From Ricordea florida (taxonomy: Eukaryota; Cnidaria; Anthozoa; Corallimorpharia; Ricordeidae): a stretch of DNA of 64,000 nt. This document shows positions 1 to 12,716 of this stretch, in pieces (position 1 is the stretch's first letter; each line of letters opens with the position of its first letter). The position numbers and the translations under genes are program-made. The stretch covers positions 44,782,657-44,846,656 of the forward strand of contig OX453272.1 of the NCBI GenBank assembly GCA_949710005.1, written 5' to 3'. Under the pieces are notes generated by a model. That model ran no database searches, was not told the origin of the DNA, and was given only the letters and a program-made list of their open reading frames with translations.

Positions 1-1217
1 CTGCAATATTAATGCAAGTTATTCACCGTTGTAAAATGTTCTAGCGAGCCAGCGAACCGATTAGACAAAAAATGAATTTGACATGCCTTCAGGGTGGAAC
101 TCAGTTTCTCTTTGTTGGCAAGAAATTTGACTAATTTTTGAAGGTTTGCTGAACTACTGCACTAACTGCAACAGTGCTCGCATTGAATTTCTTCAGTGAA
201 TGAATTGATATCAGATTTAGAGCCAACACGTCTACACTGGATCATAACAATAAGTCGTAGAAAAACAATCATTTCAACGTCCAAATGAAAGGTGCAAATG
301 AAACGCTAATGAAGCAAATATCTCAACTGAGAAATGTTTTTGAACATGCGATATCAATACCACTTCTACTTGAAATGTTTTCGTTCTTTCCTGTGTACAA
401 AGCACTAAGATCTCTAAGGCACATTGTTTGGAGCTGGGTAAGCATGCAATACAGGTAGTCATTAAGCATTGTCGTAGCGTGTGAAATCCAAACTGCAAAT
501 TAGAAATGCCATGACACTATTATCGCTATAAATGTCAAACTCTGGAATCAACGTAACAGCTCGCTCAGGCATATAATTCGATAATATTACCATAGCGGCA
601 GTAAAGTTTAAAGAAGCTTTATCAGTAAACCGTTCCGTATGACCTTCTTAGTGTCATTATCATAAAAAGTCACTTCAAGTAACATCATCATTGAAGGGAA
701 AAATCGTACTGCCATGACGGGCTGTTGGTTTTCAAAATGTTTGGGACACACAACAGTAACAGTTCTACAATTATAATGAAGGTGCAATAAGACGTTTATG
801 CTACTCTATCGCGTTGAATACATATTCTCGCAACGATAGCCTCTGAAAGTGAGCTCTAATCCCAGCGTGGATTTCAAATAAAACTCTATATCTTCAACAT
901 TCCACGGATGTAAAGAGGCATTTCTCACGAAAGGCATGACAGTTCGTCTATAACGGGCGATCAAGTCATTCATACCTACAGGTTGAGTAAACGATTAAAG
1001 CATCGAAATCATTGTTAGTGTAGTTTTCCAAAAACCTTTGCGGAGGAGATCATACTTTCGGCAAGTTTACTTTGAAATCTTGGTTTTCGATAAAAATGTC
1101 CTCAAGCTAGAAACATTCGGTCTCAATTACACGCAGTTTTTAAATTCTAAGCCCGTCTTGCGCGCATGTTTTGGTTGGTTGGCATAAACTACACCGCGAG
1201 TTTTGTTCGTTTCTCAC
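1..1217 (-). other. Intron 1 of the HUNK-like gene (partial)
   Basis: Non-coding A+T-rich DNA downstream of the GTGAG donor at 1217. I see no exon, RNA gene or recognisable repeat in it. Confidence 0.6.
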
Positions 1218-1463
1218 CTTTGCACCCGCTAAAACATGAAATCCCTGCTTTACTCTAGCGAAAGATCCTTCGCCAATGGTTTTTCCGAGAAGATAATTTC
1301 CAACTCGCTTGCATCTGAGAAATCTTTGTAATTCGGATTTGGGAACTTGAGCGACTCCCGCCGGCAAAAAGCCATTCGTCGCCTCATCGCGCAAGCTGTC
1401 GTCCACTTCGGTTTGTTTTTCCGCTGGTAACATTCCGTATTTCCGGGCTAATTCTGCTTTCAT
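1218..1463 (-). CDS. HUNK: HUNK-like serine/threonine kinase, first coding exon (partial gene)
   Basis: Seen: an 82-codon exon starting at ATG 1463 and ending in AAG at 1218, followed by a GTGAG splice donor (intron starts at 1217), phase 0. The peptide carries FLPAGVAQVPKSE, then KRVGNYLLG (residues 52-60) and the glycine-rich ATP loop GEGSFARV (64-71), and ends at LAGAK. Known: HUNK (hormonally up-regulated neu-associated kinase, SNF1/AMPK-related) starts its kinase domain with nearly the same block, including FLPAWV, KRVGNYLIG and GEGSFAKV, and continues with VAIKVID. The VAIK lysine and catalytic loop must lie on exons beyond the left edge. It lies 416 bp from, and divergent to, the GGT-like gene. 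Another SNF1-related kinase is possible, but the block before the kinase domain favours HUNK. Function beyond protein kinase is inference. Confidence 0.85.
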
Positions 1464-1879
1464 CCTTCGAATTAAACGCTGGAACCGCTACATCCCTAGC
1501 GCACGTCCCTCGACCAGTCTCCACGCGCGTGTAGCTTGTTCGTAAACGGAACTCGACTTGTTATTTGCGAACTGTCAAATTTGACATCCAGAAAATTTCA
1601 AATACTCATTACACATTGCCATACGTCCATCACTCCAAGTTAATAAACCTTTAATAATAAATATTTTAATATAAAATTCTGATTTGATAAGCGTAGGCTT
1701 TTTTTTCGACATCACCTAACTACAGACAAAAAATATCATGTTGCGGTTGTTATTAGGGAGTGGGAGTAGGTTAGAGGATCAAAAGGTGGTACATTCTTAT
1801 GTTATTGGATTTCCTATTAAATTACCGTTTATGAGCGCTATAAAACCAAGCATCAATGCTCCTTTGAGAAAGTCAACGG
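1464..1879. promoter_or_regulatory. Divergent intergenic region between HUNK-like and GGT-like genes
   Basis: 416 bp separate the two start codons, which face away from each other. The stretch must hold both 5' untranslated regions and both promoters. It is A+T-rich near 1640-1740 with no clear TATA or CpG-dense core that I can name. Bidirectional control is inferred from layout only. Confidence 0.45.
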
Positions 1880-4800
1880 ATGGCTCTGATACAGCGAGCA
1901 GCAATGAATTCACGTCTCGTAGCGCTCATTTGGTTGGGGTTTGTCCTGAACGTGGTCGCCTCTCGCGAACGTTTGTCTCTTTCACCCAAAACGTGGTTTT
2001 CTCGAGATTTTCGCAGACTTGAAGCACTCCAGGCCGCACCGCCACGTCCAAAACCTTTGGCGTTCAGCAATGGAAAAGGTTTAGTGGCGGGTACAAGCAG
2101 CGCGCTGGCTGTACACGCAGGAACTGAGGCACTTAGTAAAGGTGGCAATGCGATGGACGGCTGTCTCACTACAGCTCTCACAGGTAAATTAAATGTACTG
2201 TAACGCTAATGTAACGATTTTGCGTGTGATTCCGGTGCCTCGAAAAGGCTCACTTGCACGGGATTTTCAGTTTATGTTTTTTGTTAGCTGAATATAAATA
2301 AACAAGCACTAGAGACTATCATAAGTTTTAGCGACAGGAGAGAAATATTACTTTACTAGCATTTTCAACAGACATTTCTTTAATATCACGGGAAGTCTAT
2401 GGTATGATCATGATACCGTCTGGAATAAGCATTTCCCAGTGTAGAAAACGGTAAACGGCAAACCTCAAAATAGGCAGACGTCCAAATCACTGCCAGGCTT
2501 TGTTTTTATTGCTCCCAAGCTGTCGTCTAACAGAGTCTGATCAAACGCTGATAACACTACATTAAACAACTATGAAAAAGATTTGTTCGTGCGTGCAACG
2601 TATCGCACTTTTGGAGCACTTCCCCTTTCAATTGCCGAGAATTGTTTTGACCATAAGATAAAGTTTTCGTGGACTTGTTTTCTTTTTTTTTGTTTATTTT
2701 TTTTTGTTGGAAAAGAAAACGTTTAATTTGCATAGCTTAGAGATATACACGCACTCAAGGAAGTTAAATTTTCAAGATTGTAGGAGGTCTGGACTCTCTC
2801 CCTCTGCGTGCCGGAAATGATATCGTCGGATTGTCAGAGTTGCAAAAATAGCAGTGTAATAAAAGTAAATATTATTTTGGTTTTTAATCATCTGAATAAG
2901 CATTCATAGGTTTTGGCAAATGATAACTGAGATATCGCAATTAAACCCCATTAACAGGATTTGCTTACACTCTATAACCCCAGCCCACCCCACACAGTCA
3001 CGTACTAATGTCTGGTTCTTGACTTCAAAGCTCACCGCTATCTTCTTGGTCTTTTATCAATGAATGGAGTCGTGCCCCTCATCTAGTCTTTCTTTTTAAG
3101 TCAAGAAGCTGCCAAAATCAGCTTTTTATAATCTGGTGATGTCGTTTTTCAAAGCTCACCCACAGAAAGACGTCGCTAATAATGATCAGCCATTGATATG
3201 TGTTGAGCGTAAACATGGTTATTATTGGTTTTGTCTGTAATAACTGCCTTTGTATTCAATCAGCGGTTATAAAGAAGATCACACACAGCTTATTTACCGG
3301 CATAGCTGGCCAACAAATAGCGAGAAAATCGGGCAAGTCTTTTATAAAACACTTTTTCGGCAAATCAAATTATCTTCAATCAGTGAAATTCTGCTGTTTG
3401 AAGAAATAAAGAGTCTTTTTTAAGTTAGCCTGTAAGAAAAACAGCTTCGGAATTGTGCCAGGCCGGAAGAGAACGCTTAAATTTGGCCGAAACATTTTAA
3501 TTGGGTTGACGTAAATTGGTGCTCCCCGGATCAATTTGTCATTCATCAATCGACAGATAGGTCTAAATGGAGCTTTGCGGAAAACAAAGTTTGAAGTGGG
3601 TTTCGAGTGAATTCCTTCAAGGAAAGTAGGTATACGTTCACAGACGCTAATTGTGACCTCAAAAACGTACATTTCGCGGTCAAACAATAAATGTTATTCC
3701 TTCGGACTTAGACCCTCGTTAAGTGCTAAAACATGTCTTCTATTGCTTTGACCCTTCCTCTTAAAAACAGCTCGAAAATCCAAAAATAAATAAATAAAGG
3801 ATGAAACGATTTAAGCCTGAACAAACTTATGATTTAACCCCTTAACTTCTGAATATCAGACATTTTGCGTTTCATTAAGTTTTTCCACTCACTTAATAAA
3901 GCAATCCAATTTTACCATTTCAAGTAATCCACAAAATAATTTTAAAAAAGAAGCATTCGGAAGGCAAACCTGAAAGCTGTTTCTACAATTAAAATCTTTG
4001 TCTTCTTACGATTTGCAGCTTAGCGTGCTTACGCAAATATGTTTACGCGACAAAGGTCTTTTGCAATGGTTGGGATTCCTCTAGTCAACATCGAAGAAAG
4101 AACTGAACACTTGCGGTAGCCAAGAAGGAAATTTTAATCAGAGTTTTAATCACTTTTGCGCCACCGGAACCGTTTCTTGTGTGATTATTTTATGAAAGAG
4201 TATTTTATATTTCAGTCGTGGGTTTCTAAGACTCGACTTATTGTTAACATTTTTAAACTCCTCAAAGCCTTCAAGAGATTTTCAAAGGATGAAAATTAAA
4301 AAATAAAAGTTTTAAAAAAATTCCTCGCATTTTATGTAGTTTGTGGTTTTGCTGAGCTAAACAAAATCCTCTTTTATAGTCAGAAACCATTTTCCGACCC
4401 ATGGCGTAAATTCCTTTTTCAGCAAATAAACTGTACTTTTCAACGAGATAGGATTTTCGCCTCATGTGGGGTAACTATGCGCCAGCCGAAATAATTAATT
4501 GCGGCTCACTTGCCTTGATTGCATCAGGCCATGTAAACACGGCTTTATCATACGTCAAACCTAACTGACCTCTTGCATTTAACAGACTTGAAAATTCTTT
4601 CAGATTCCTTTTCCTGCAGGGATCGGCTTATGTGACCACGCGCTCGCGTCATTCCCTATCTTTTTTTTGAAAAAGGATAATTGGTAATTGGAAATTTATA
4701 TAGTTTAATTTTGGTCGACAGATCAAGAAGTTTCATGAGGTTGTTGCAGTATCTCAAAACATTAGCAACCTTGACTGCATGTATTTTGCCTTATTACCTT

Positions 4801-7800
4801 AGATCTCCGCTAAAAACCTAGAAAAATATCCAAAATTTTGTTAATATATTAGAAGTCAGGACACAGTCTATTTGCTGTTGTGTTTTGCAGTGAATAGCAG
4901 ATATGAGAATGAATTAATCCAGGCTAAGTTATAAAAGGTTTTGGTCGACGTATGCTGCAGCGAACAATGATGGGTCACTCTAAAATTCAATCAAATGGCC
5001 CCGCCCGCTTGTTATAGATCAAGCGCGCGAGTTAACAGGGTTGTAGATAAAATATTGGAATTATGGCCACCAGAAGACATAAAAGTGATAGTGAACGAGC
5101 CCAAAACAGAGCCACTCCACGAACCAAGGAAACCCCAACATATTTTCATACAAATTATCCAGTCACGATGGAGTATCCAAACAATAGAATCTCTACAAAT
5201 GTTTACATTTCGCTTAAAATGCATAAAACTTGCTCTATAACTGAACAAAACACATCAAGATTGAAAAACAATAATCTTAGTTGGTGAAACTCACCACAAA
5301 TCTGTTGTTCAGTGTCAAAAACAGACATTCAAAAGTTGTATGAAAATTTATTTGGGAAGCCTTAGTTTGAGTAGTCGCACTGTAGTAATGTAATTCCCGT
5401 AAATAAACGGAATAGATATAAAATTAGTATTCTGGTAAACTAATAGAAAAAATGATGATAATAAAAGCGTAGCGTCAAGTAACGCTAGTCACCCAGATAT
5501 AGGTTATCTGTATTTTTATTTTTTTTTTACGCCTCAGCTGTGGTAATTAAATGAATCAAAGGTTGACACCTTGAGGTGAAACTTTTCTAGTTTTTGTCAA
5601 CGCATCGTGCAGGCTTCAAAACTTTGGTTACTCGAAATTTCCTTGGCTGGCTTCGAATATTTGGACTATTCACGACAAAACATGAAATAAAGGTGATAAA
5701 AGACTGAATTGCACTTTGAAAACTAAAAAGAAAATAAAAACAGAACAAAATGAAAGTGATGGAAATTATGATCTCGAGTACCACACAAAAGTTCTGCTGT
5801 TTTTTCTTCACGCCTCCGGGCAGGTAACCTAACCGGAATCAATTAGACCGTAATTACCTCAATTCAGTAATCGCTTTAACCGAGTCAGGATTAGCATAAT
5901 AATTCGTGGGTTTTAAAATCTACAAATGTCATAAGGGTGATTACAACTCCAATTAAAATTTCCTTTTTTGGCTACCGCGAATCTTTCATTCCTTATTCGA
6001 TGTTGATCAATGACCACAGGAATTCTAACCACTGTGAAAGCCTGTTTTCGTACACACATGTTCACTGTGTTCTCAGTTAACTTGCTAGAGCACACTAAGC
6101 TGCCAATTCCTAGAAACAGCGGTTTGCGACATTGCTTTCCAAAGAATGGTGACACTACATGGTTTGATCCACAGATGAAAAAGTTAGAATCACACTGTAT
6201 AGTAAAACAAACAGTACCACAGTACAGTACTGTTCAGTAGCTTGCCAAAGAATGATCACACAGCATGGTTTGATCCACAGACAAAAAAGGTTAGAACCAC
6301 ACCGTAGAGTGAAACAAACAGTTCCACAGTACTGTTCAGTAGCCTTATAAAAAAAGGTCACACTGCATGGTTTGATAAAATGTGGCTCGTAACTTGAACG
6401 GAATCGTTGATAAGACTATAATTACACCATTGTAGTAATCGCTTTAGCAGAGTCAGGTTCAACATAATGATGTGTAGGTTTTAAGACCCTTTATTGAACA
6501 ATACGCTTATACTAAATAATACGTTCATTTGGGGGAATATGGGCGCAATGTGTCTATAGTGATGTATACTGGGCGTGGATTTAGTGAAAGGTGTGTTTGG
6601 CTGGCCGGAATAACAATACAAACAATAATTTACAATCATCACAAAGGGTTGCGGTGTATATTCCGGAATATGAGAAGGTCCTTAAATCTGGCAAACATTT
6701 CCTAGTTTGCCTGTCACAGTGCCTAAAATCTTTTAACAAGTTTTCCAGGCTCAATTAATTTCACCATCCACATTATTTAACAACCTTTCCCCTCTTTGAC
6801 ATTCAAATCCGAGCAGTATGTAGGATGTTTGTCCCATGAACCTGGTTTAATGGCCTCGCTCTCACGAGGCTCCAGAAGCTGTGATAGGGCGTGGTAACTA
6901 GTAATAGGAAGGTGGTAGGTTCGACTTCTATTGGGAGACCTCGTATTTTCTTTTTCCTAGTTTGCCTGTGACAACGCCGAGAATTACTTAGAAAATACTT
7001 AGAACTGAGTGTTTGTTGAAACAAACAGCTTTAATAGAACCAGCAATCAAATAGTTAATTTCCTTCCCATTATTACGGAAATCATTATGTCTTAAAAAAT
7101 TCTCACACAACCGCAATAGACAGTGGTATCCCCATGGCACAGACCTTAAAAATTACAGACATGAAATATGTTTGGCTTCCGGTGTTTTCCGTGCACGCGG
7201 CTATAAGCCTCAATATCCACGCCCGCGGTACCAACAGGTTCACGCGCACCACATAGAACTACTGGCAAAGGATGAATGCGAAAAAATACCTACACGGCTG
7301 TTATGTCAACACTAAAGATGAACAGTAGAGGTGCCGTGATCAAGTTGCGTTTAAACGCTATTTTTTATCGTCTTTTTGAAACATTATGCATATTCTCTTA
7401 TGAACAGGTGAAACCAGCTTGGATGTTATACTTTCAAACAAGCAGTTCGATCTTTTCCGAAGTTTTTTTTTTCGGTGCCTGTTACACCGCTTTTTGATTT
7501 TAAGGGGAACTCTTTTACTTTGGGCTTCTCCGTTTTAAGACTTAAGTTACTTCTGTACTTACTGGTCGGTTTAACCACTAGGCGACTGTTTGGTAAACTC
7601 CAATCTGATTGGCTACTCAGGGGCGGCAAGGTTCAACTTCGATCCCAGGGCGCTTTAATGCCCACCCCAAGCCAGAAGAGCGCCCTAGGACCAAGGTTGG
7701 GCAAGCTCGAGATAGAAACAATGACTTTTCTTATTGTTAAGTAGGTAATTGTTTCTTCTCTTATATCACGACAGAAATTGTTTTGTCAACCGGTTCTCGA

Positions 7801-10499
7801 GTGTCTTACGCTGGTGCAGCCAACATTCTTTATTATGACAGTATTTCCGGTGATACGTACAACTTGGATGCCGGTTGGAACAAGCCTTATTATGTAGACT
7901 CGGCCCAGATTCCTGACGATCCATCACAAGGAACCAATGGTGCTTCAATACTAGTCCCAGGATTCATAGCAGGGGTGTCAACGGCTGCGGAAAAGTTTAG
8001 TCTGTTTCCTCTGTCCAAGTTGTTAGAGCCAGCGCAGTTCTTTGCTCAAAAAGGCTTCAAAGTGTCTGCAGATCTGGCCGAGGCTATTAAGAAACACTAC
8101 AATTCTAAAACACTCCTTCGGACACGGGAAGGTATGTTTCCTACAATTTAACAAGGTCACGGAGTAATGTATAAGTTCTTTAATCCCAATGAAATATTTA
8201 AATGAGATATCAATGTTATGACACAACATTGGCTTTATGTTTGAACTTTCAGCCCGTCCTACACCCTTACGCCCTCCCCGAGAGATATAAAAAGGCTATA
8301 AAAGTATGTGCAACCTCAAAGGGTTTGGCTGCTGAAAATGGACACCGATTTTAGTCGGTCGAGTCTGACAACGGGCCTTGTACACCATTTTGAACCAACG
8401 TCTGGGGTCATTATGTTTTCCCACCCTGTTTTTCTGCAAAGGTTTCCTATTTTTTTTAATAAAATGCCTGGTCTAATTGAATTTTTTTGGAAAAAATGGC
8501 CGATACTCCTGCAGTCACAACTCCCCCAAGAATGTCCGGACATGTAAGAACTCGCACAGCTGTTACTAACATTGATTTCGTTTGACGAAACGGAAAGTGT
8601 AAAGTCACTGTTTACCTTGTGTTTATTTTTTTAGGAAAGAATATTTTCACAAACCCTATCACCAAAAAGCCCTACCAAGCAGGAGAAAAACTTAAACAGC
8701 CAAAGTTGGCCAAATTCATCAAGCGTCTCGCCAAACATGGTAAAGACTATTTTTACCGGGGACAATGGGCCGAGGAAATGGCTGAGATGGCACAGAACCA
8801 TGAAGGTTACGTCACAATGGAGGACATGAATGAATATGAAGTGAGAACACTTCAACCAGCAAGCACGCAATACCAGCATTATGACGTCCTTACAGCGGGG
8901 ACAGACTGGGGTGGTGCCGAGTTGATCGAGATGTTGAACCTCATGGAATTGGCAGGAATCGGAAATTCGACTGATTCCTACCTAACGAATGCAAGTAAAC
9001 TCTTCTGGTTGGCGTCCATAACTCGTTTGAGTTCCTTCATTTCGTTTTTCACGCACGCTGTGCCCACAGGGCGTAAGATTCTCAAGGACAACTTTGATTT
9101 GGATATTACTGCCTCCGATCGAACAAAGAAGGGCTTTGCCGAAGAGCTCTGGGACAGAATTGCATCTCCATCAAGAATGAGAGAGCTCAGCGATTTGATG
9201 CAAGAGATGCTAACAACCAACATTGGAGGCATGGACATGCAGAAGCATCGGCATGGCTCGTCTGGGGTTATAGCAGTGGACAGCGAAGGGAACGTTTGTT
9301 CACTGGTTCACGGTGCAGACAGTGAGCTGTGGGGTACAGGACTGTTTGTGGAAGGCGTCAGCCTCCCCAGTGCAGGTATCTCTTTCAAGCCGTTTATGAA
9401 ACAGACCGGAGCTGGAAGAAGACTTCCGTCAGGCCATCAGCCTGTTATTGTGTTTAAGAAAGATTATGAAGACTTCAACACCCGTGGGAGGCACAAGCGA
9501 GATACACCTGTGCATAAGAAAGACAGAAGATTGCAGATGAAGAAGAAAATCAACCCTGAAATCAGTGAACAGAAGAGCACGTCCAGAGGGCAAAGCCGCT
9601 TGAACGACCCGTTGATTTCTCATTCGGTTTCAAATAAATCACAGCAACCTGCTGCGCTCAAGAAGGACCATGGAATGGACAATCTAAAAGGACACAAAAA
9701 AGGTCCACTTGCTGCTCGGAATACGCCACTAGAAAATTCGAAAGGAAAAGAAGCCAGGAACCGTGGAAAGCCATCAAGTTTTGATAACAAGCTCTCAAGA
9801 CTTGGCAAGAAATCATCTGAACAATCGACATCTGGTGCCCACTTTTCACTACCTTTGATAATATTGCGTGGATCTCCGCCTAAAAAGCCGGAAAGAGAAA
9901 CTTCGCAGCACGCGAACAATGATTTCAAAGGCGAGGAAATCGTCAAAACAAAGGACAATGGAGAATTCACGGCTGAACAAAAAGATGAATTGGAATGGCA
10001 TCTCGAAGACATGGAGGCCATCGACCTTGAAGATATCAGAGAAGTTCCTCATCTGGGCATCTCCCCATCTTGGAGCCATGACGATGATAACGATGAACCT
10101 CAAGACGAGGAGATCTTCCCCGTTGGTCTGATACCAGTATTGTCTTTGGCATGCATAGGTCCTTCACATCCGTTCATCGTTCCTCAGTACCTAACAAACA
10201 TCTTGGACAGTGGAATGAACCCTAAGGCTGCGCTGGAATCTCCCACGTTTCTCACTTCGAGTCCACATTCGTACCAACAAGACATCCAGGTTGAAAAGTA
10301 TGCCATTGATGAAAACATATTACTCGATGTAGATGAACTTGGGCAGTTACTGACGGAAGTCGACTTCCAAAAGGCAGAATATTTCGCGGGAACTGGGGTT
10401 GCAGTCACATTTAACAATCGAGGAAAGATGCTGGGTTGTGCATATCCTTACAAAGAAGGGTTCGCGGAAGGTGTGTCTGCACTGCAAATTTACAAGTAA
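1880..10499 (+). CDS. Secreted gamma-glutamyltranspeptidase-like protein, 3 exons, 841 aa
   Basis: Coding exons 1880-2183, 7775-8131 and 8635-10499 (TAA) join in phase with GT-AG introns, giving 842 codons. Residues 1-27 are a signal peptide (hydrophobic core 12-27). A second Met at residue 9 could also start it. The GGT-family large-subunit block follows: GTSSALAVHAG (71-81), GGNAMDG (88-94), then DAGW and GTNGASILVPGFIAG in exon 2. At the subunit junction, where family members carry Thr-Thr-His, it reads HGSSGVIAVD with Ser429-Ser430, followed by WGTG. After VIVFKKD (about 497) comes a roughly 215-residue charged insert, then GLIPVLSLACIG, MNPKAALESP and a normal C-terminal end. Known: GGTs cleave gamma-glutamyl bonds such as that of glutathione and self-process at a Thr. 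Whether Ser works here, or the protein is a pseudoenzyme, is open. Family call firm; substrate unknown. Confidence 0.9.
6130..6377. repeat. Tandem duplication, two units of about 105 bp plus a partial third
   Basis: The phrase CATGGTTTGATCCACAGA and the block ending CAGTACTGTTCAGTAG occur in successive units (about 6130-6240 and 6241-6342), followed by a third partial unit with CATGGTTTGAT near 6366. Intronic, no coding content. Confidence 0.75.
6795..7030 (+). mobile_element. tRNA-headed SINE copy
   Basis: Contains the same units as the arrays at 28.5 and 39.8 kb: GCAGTATGTAGGATGTTTGT, CATGAACCTGGTTTAATGGC, then a tRNA-like part with AACTAGTAAT, the box-B-like GTAGGTTCGACT and TTGGGAG, followed by the tail CTTTTTCCTAGTTTGCCTGTG. 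The D-arm region (GCTGTGATAGGGCG) is decayed from GCTCAGTGGTAGAGCG, so it should not be a working tRNA. Confidence 0.75.
7634..7699. repeat. Small hairpin element (CCCAGGGC family)
   Basis: CAACTTCGATCCCAGGGCGC at the left pairs with GCGCCCTAGGACCAAGGTTG at the right around a short loop. The ends resemble the hairpin at 52803-52899, so I place both in one miniature inverted-repeat family. Confidence 0.6.
8132..8634 (+). other. Intron 2 of the GGT-like gene
   Basis: 503 bp, GTATGT to ...TTTTTTAG. No repeat or hidden exon recognised. Confidence 0.85.
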
Positions 10500-11807
10500 G
10501 CGCTGGACATCATCAAACAAGACCCAGTCAAGGACACTGATCACACTTCTATGACCTCAGATCCCACTGCAGTTGAAGAATTAACATTTTTTAGAGAGCA
10601 CTTAACATTTCATTTAGGAATCTCAGTTCATAATTTCGGGGCAAGCAAACCAAACGATGACCGTCGGTGGGAATGAACACATTTGCGAGTAATATCCAGA
10701 ACAGAGGAAGGATCAATATCGCTTAACAGTATTGTTTTGACTGCGGTGACAAGGATTTTGGCATTGGATGTAACACAGCTCAAAATGGCGTTACATAACA
10801 GTCCAAAAAGAGACCACGTCATAATGGGAATTATATATTTCATGAACTATTGCATGGAAATGTTATCATTCACGAAGTAAACGAAACGGTGTCGTGTAAA
10901 TCTTTTATAAAGGTTCACACTGCACACTCGAGTTGTCTTCTTTAAAAAGAAACACTCGCGCTTGCAAGTTATACTAGAATTCTAGCACTAAAGAGAGAAT
11001 ATTCAAACACAAACATGGTTTCAGCATTATCACTATTTTGTGCTGGGATCCAAATGATTTCAAATCCTTTGGATAATGTTAAGTTTATATCATGTTAGTA
11101 CTTTTAAAACTTCGCAGTCTTCAGTTGTCTCAAGCTAAAAGCTCTTTGTAAAATGTGCCTTGCCCTTGCTGTTTCGCAATGCTGCAAAAGTGTTAAGTTA
11201 CCTTAAATTGTTTTGTGAGCCATTTTAAGTGTCGTTTTTTCAAAGTCATTTGGTGATCCCACCATCCGCAATAGCTGAAAGCTACCCGCGTTGTTTTGCT
11301 CCTGGCGATGGTAACTTTAAAAACCAGAACGCCGACACGGCGCTTCTAGAAAAAAAAAATTGATTTCTTTCCTCTTAATATTAGAACCTTGACCGGGTGG
11401 TTCGTCGCCATCTCTTTCATCATTCCTTGAAACTGTAGCTTAATTCCGCAATTCGTATAAATGAGCGCTCTTGACAAGTAAGACAATGAAGACATTGGAT
11501 TAAACTATACTGTAGTGCAAAAATGTTCTTGGTTGTTTTATAGCGTCATAAGCGACATTCTAGTGATGCCAAAATCGTCTTAGACGATTTTAAACAAAGT
11601 GCAATTTTCGCTCACGGCCAACTTTGTAGCACCTTTTATTGGCTCGCAAGGATATGTCATCCAAATATCAGATATTTTTTACCTACTGATACATGCCGCA
11701 CTTCGACTTGGAAAAGGTCGGCTCCAGGTGTTCCGGTGTCGTCGCGGGAGCACCGATAACCATCAGGGCTGGAAACCGATCAGATGTCGAACCTTTACAA
11801 CAGCTGA
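10500..11807. other. Intergenic, 3' side of the GGT-like gene
   Basis: Follows the TAA at 10497-10499 and should include its 3' untranslated region. I did not find a convincing AATAAA near the stop. No further gene is visible. Confidence 0.6.
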
Positions 11808-12242
11808 CAGGGCTAAAAATTAACTCTAGTGCTTGGTGGCCAGTCGGGCCAGTTTCTTTGAATTCTTAGTGGCCCATCCCAAAATGAAGTAGCCCTCTCT
11901 TTTTTTTTCAGAGTCACGTGGTAATCACAAAATCAAAATGGCGTCTATATGTTGTGAATGCGGATCGCTCGTGAAATCACTGTTAAAACGGCTCGGAATT
12001 TCCACTTCAGAACTAAAAAATAAATTAAAATGGATGATTTTAGAGTCCAGGCAAAGACACGAAGAGAAAGGTAGTACATATTGAGTTTTATTTTTACCTT
12101 TGTACTTCGCATAATTTACATTGCAATTTTTCGAAATTCTGTAGCATAGTCGCACATCGGGCGTTCAAACCTTAACTTTTGGTAGCCCTGGTCAGTTTTA
12201 ATTCGCCACTGGCGACCGTGCGACCACCAATTTTTAGCCCTG
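11808..12242. mobile_element. Non-autonomous DNA element, copy 1, 6-bp TSD agctga
   Basis: Starts CAGGGCTAAAAATT and ends AATTTTTAGCCCTG, a 14-bp perfect terminal inverted repeat. The direct repeat agctga flanks it at 11802-11807 and 12243-12248. The body (for example GTGCTTGGTGGCCAGT and GCGTCTATATGTTGTGAATG) is shared with 50837-51296. No transposase ORF is present. Confidence 0.85.
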
Positions 12243-12248
12243 AGCTGA

Positions 12249-12716
12249 TCGCACGCGATGTTCGCTAGAGAAAACCATTGACAATAAGCAGCAGCTAAAA
12301 CACTGGCCTAGGAGTCTTAGCGTTGGTGGCGTCCATACACGACCGTGAAATTAATAGGACATGGTCTTCACTGAATATTTAGCAATTGCAAGGATAGCCA
12401 GCTTCAGACATGAGTTAGGCTCTCTCGATCACTTTTCTTGTTGTGTAGCGTCTCGCTGTTCTCTTAACGGCGGCTGATTGCAGAATCATGGCTGCTGCAC
12501 ACGCGTGCGTTCACTTGTCTGATGACCCTTTCCAGTCTGGTCTACCGACACATTTTGTTTACTTTCCACAAGTTATTTGTTGTTTTCCATGGTTCACTTA
12601 TCCTCAACAAAAGTCGATTTTATGACAGCAAATGCCAAAAATGGATGGACGTACTTGAGAATTGATAAGTCGAATTAAAAGTTCCAAAGATACGTCAGTT
12701 TTCTGTATCAGCTTCA
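12249..12716. other. Region downstream of PITRM1 (3' UTR side)
   Basis: Follows the PITRM1 stop at 12717 in transcription direction. No ORF, RNA gene or recognisable repeat seen. Confidence 0.5.

Larger units (their letters stand above)
2184..7774 (+). other. Intron 1 of the GGT-like gene
   Basis: 5.6 kb from GTAAAT to ...CACGACAG. It holds a tandem duplication (6130-6377), a tRNA-headed SINE (6795-7030) and a small hairpin element (7634-7699). The rest is A+T-rich with no exon I can support. Confidence 0.8.

Noticed and set aside
8631-10544. Numerous minus-strand and alternate-frame ORFs over the GGT-like exon
   Set aside because: They are shadows of the true reading frame, show no family motifs, and the plus frame joins exons 1 and 2 in phase.
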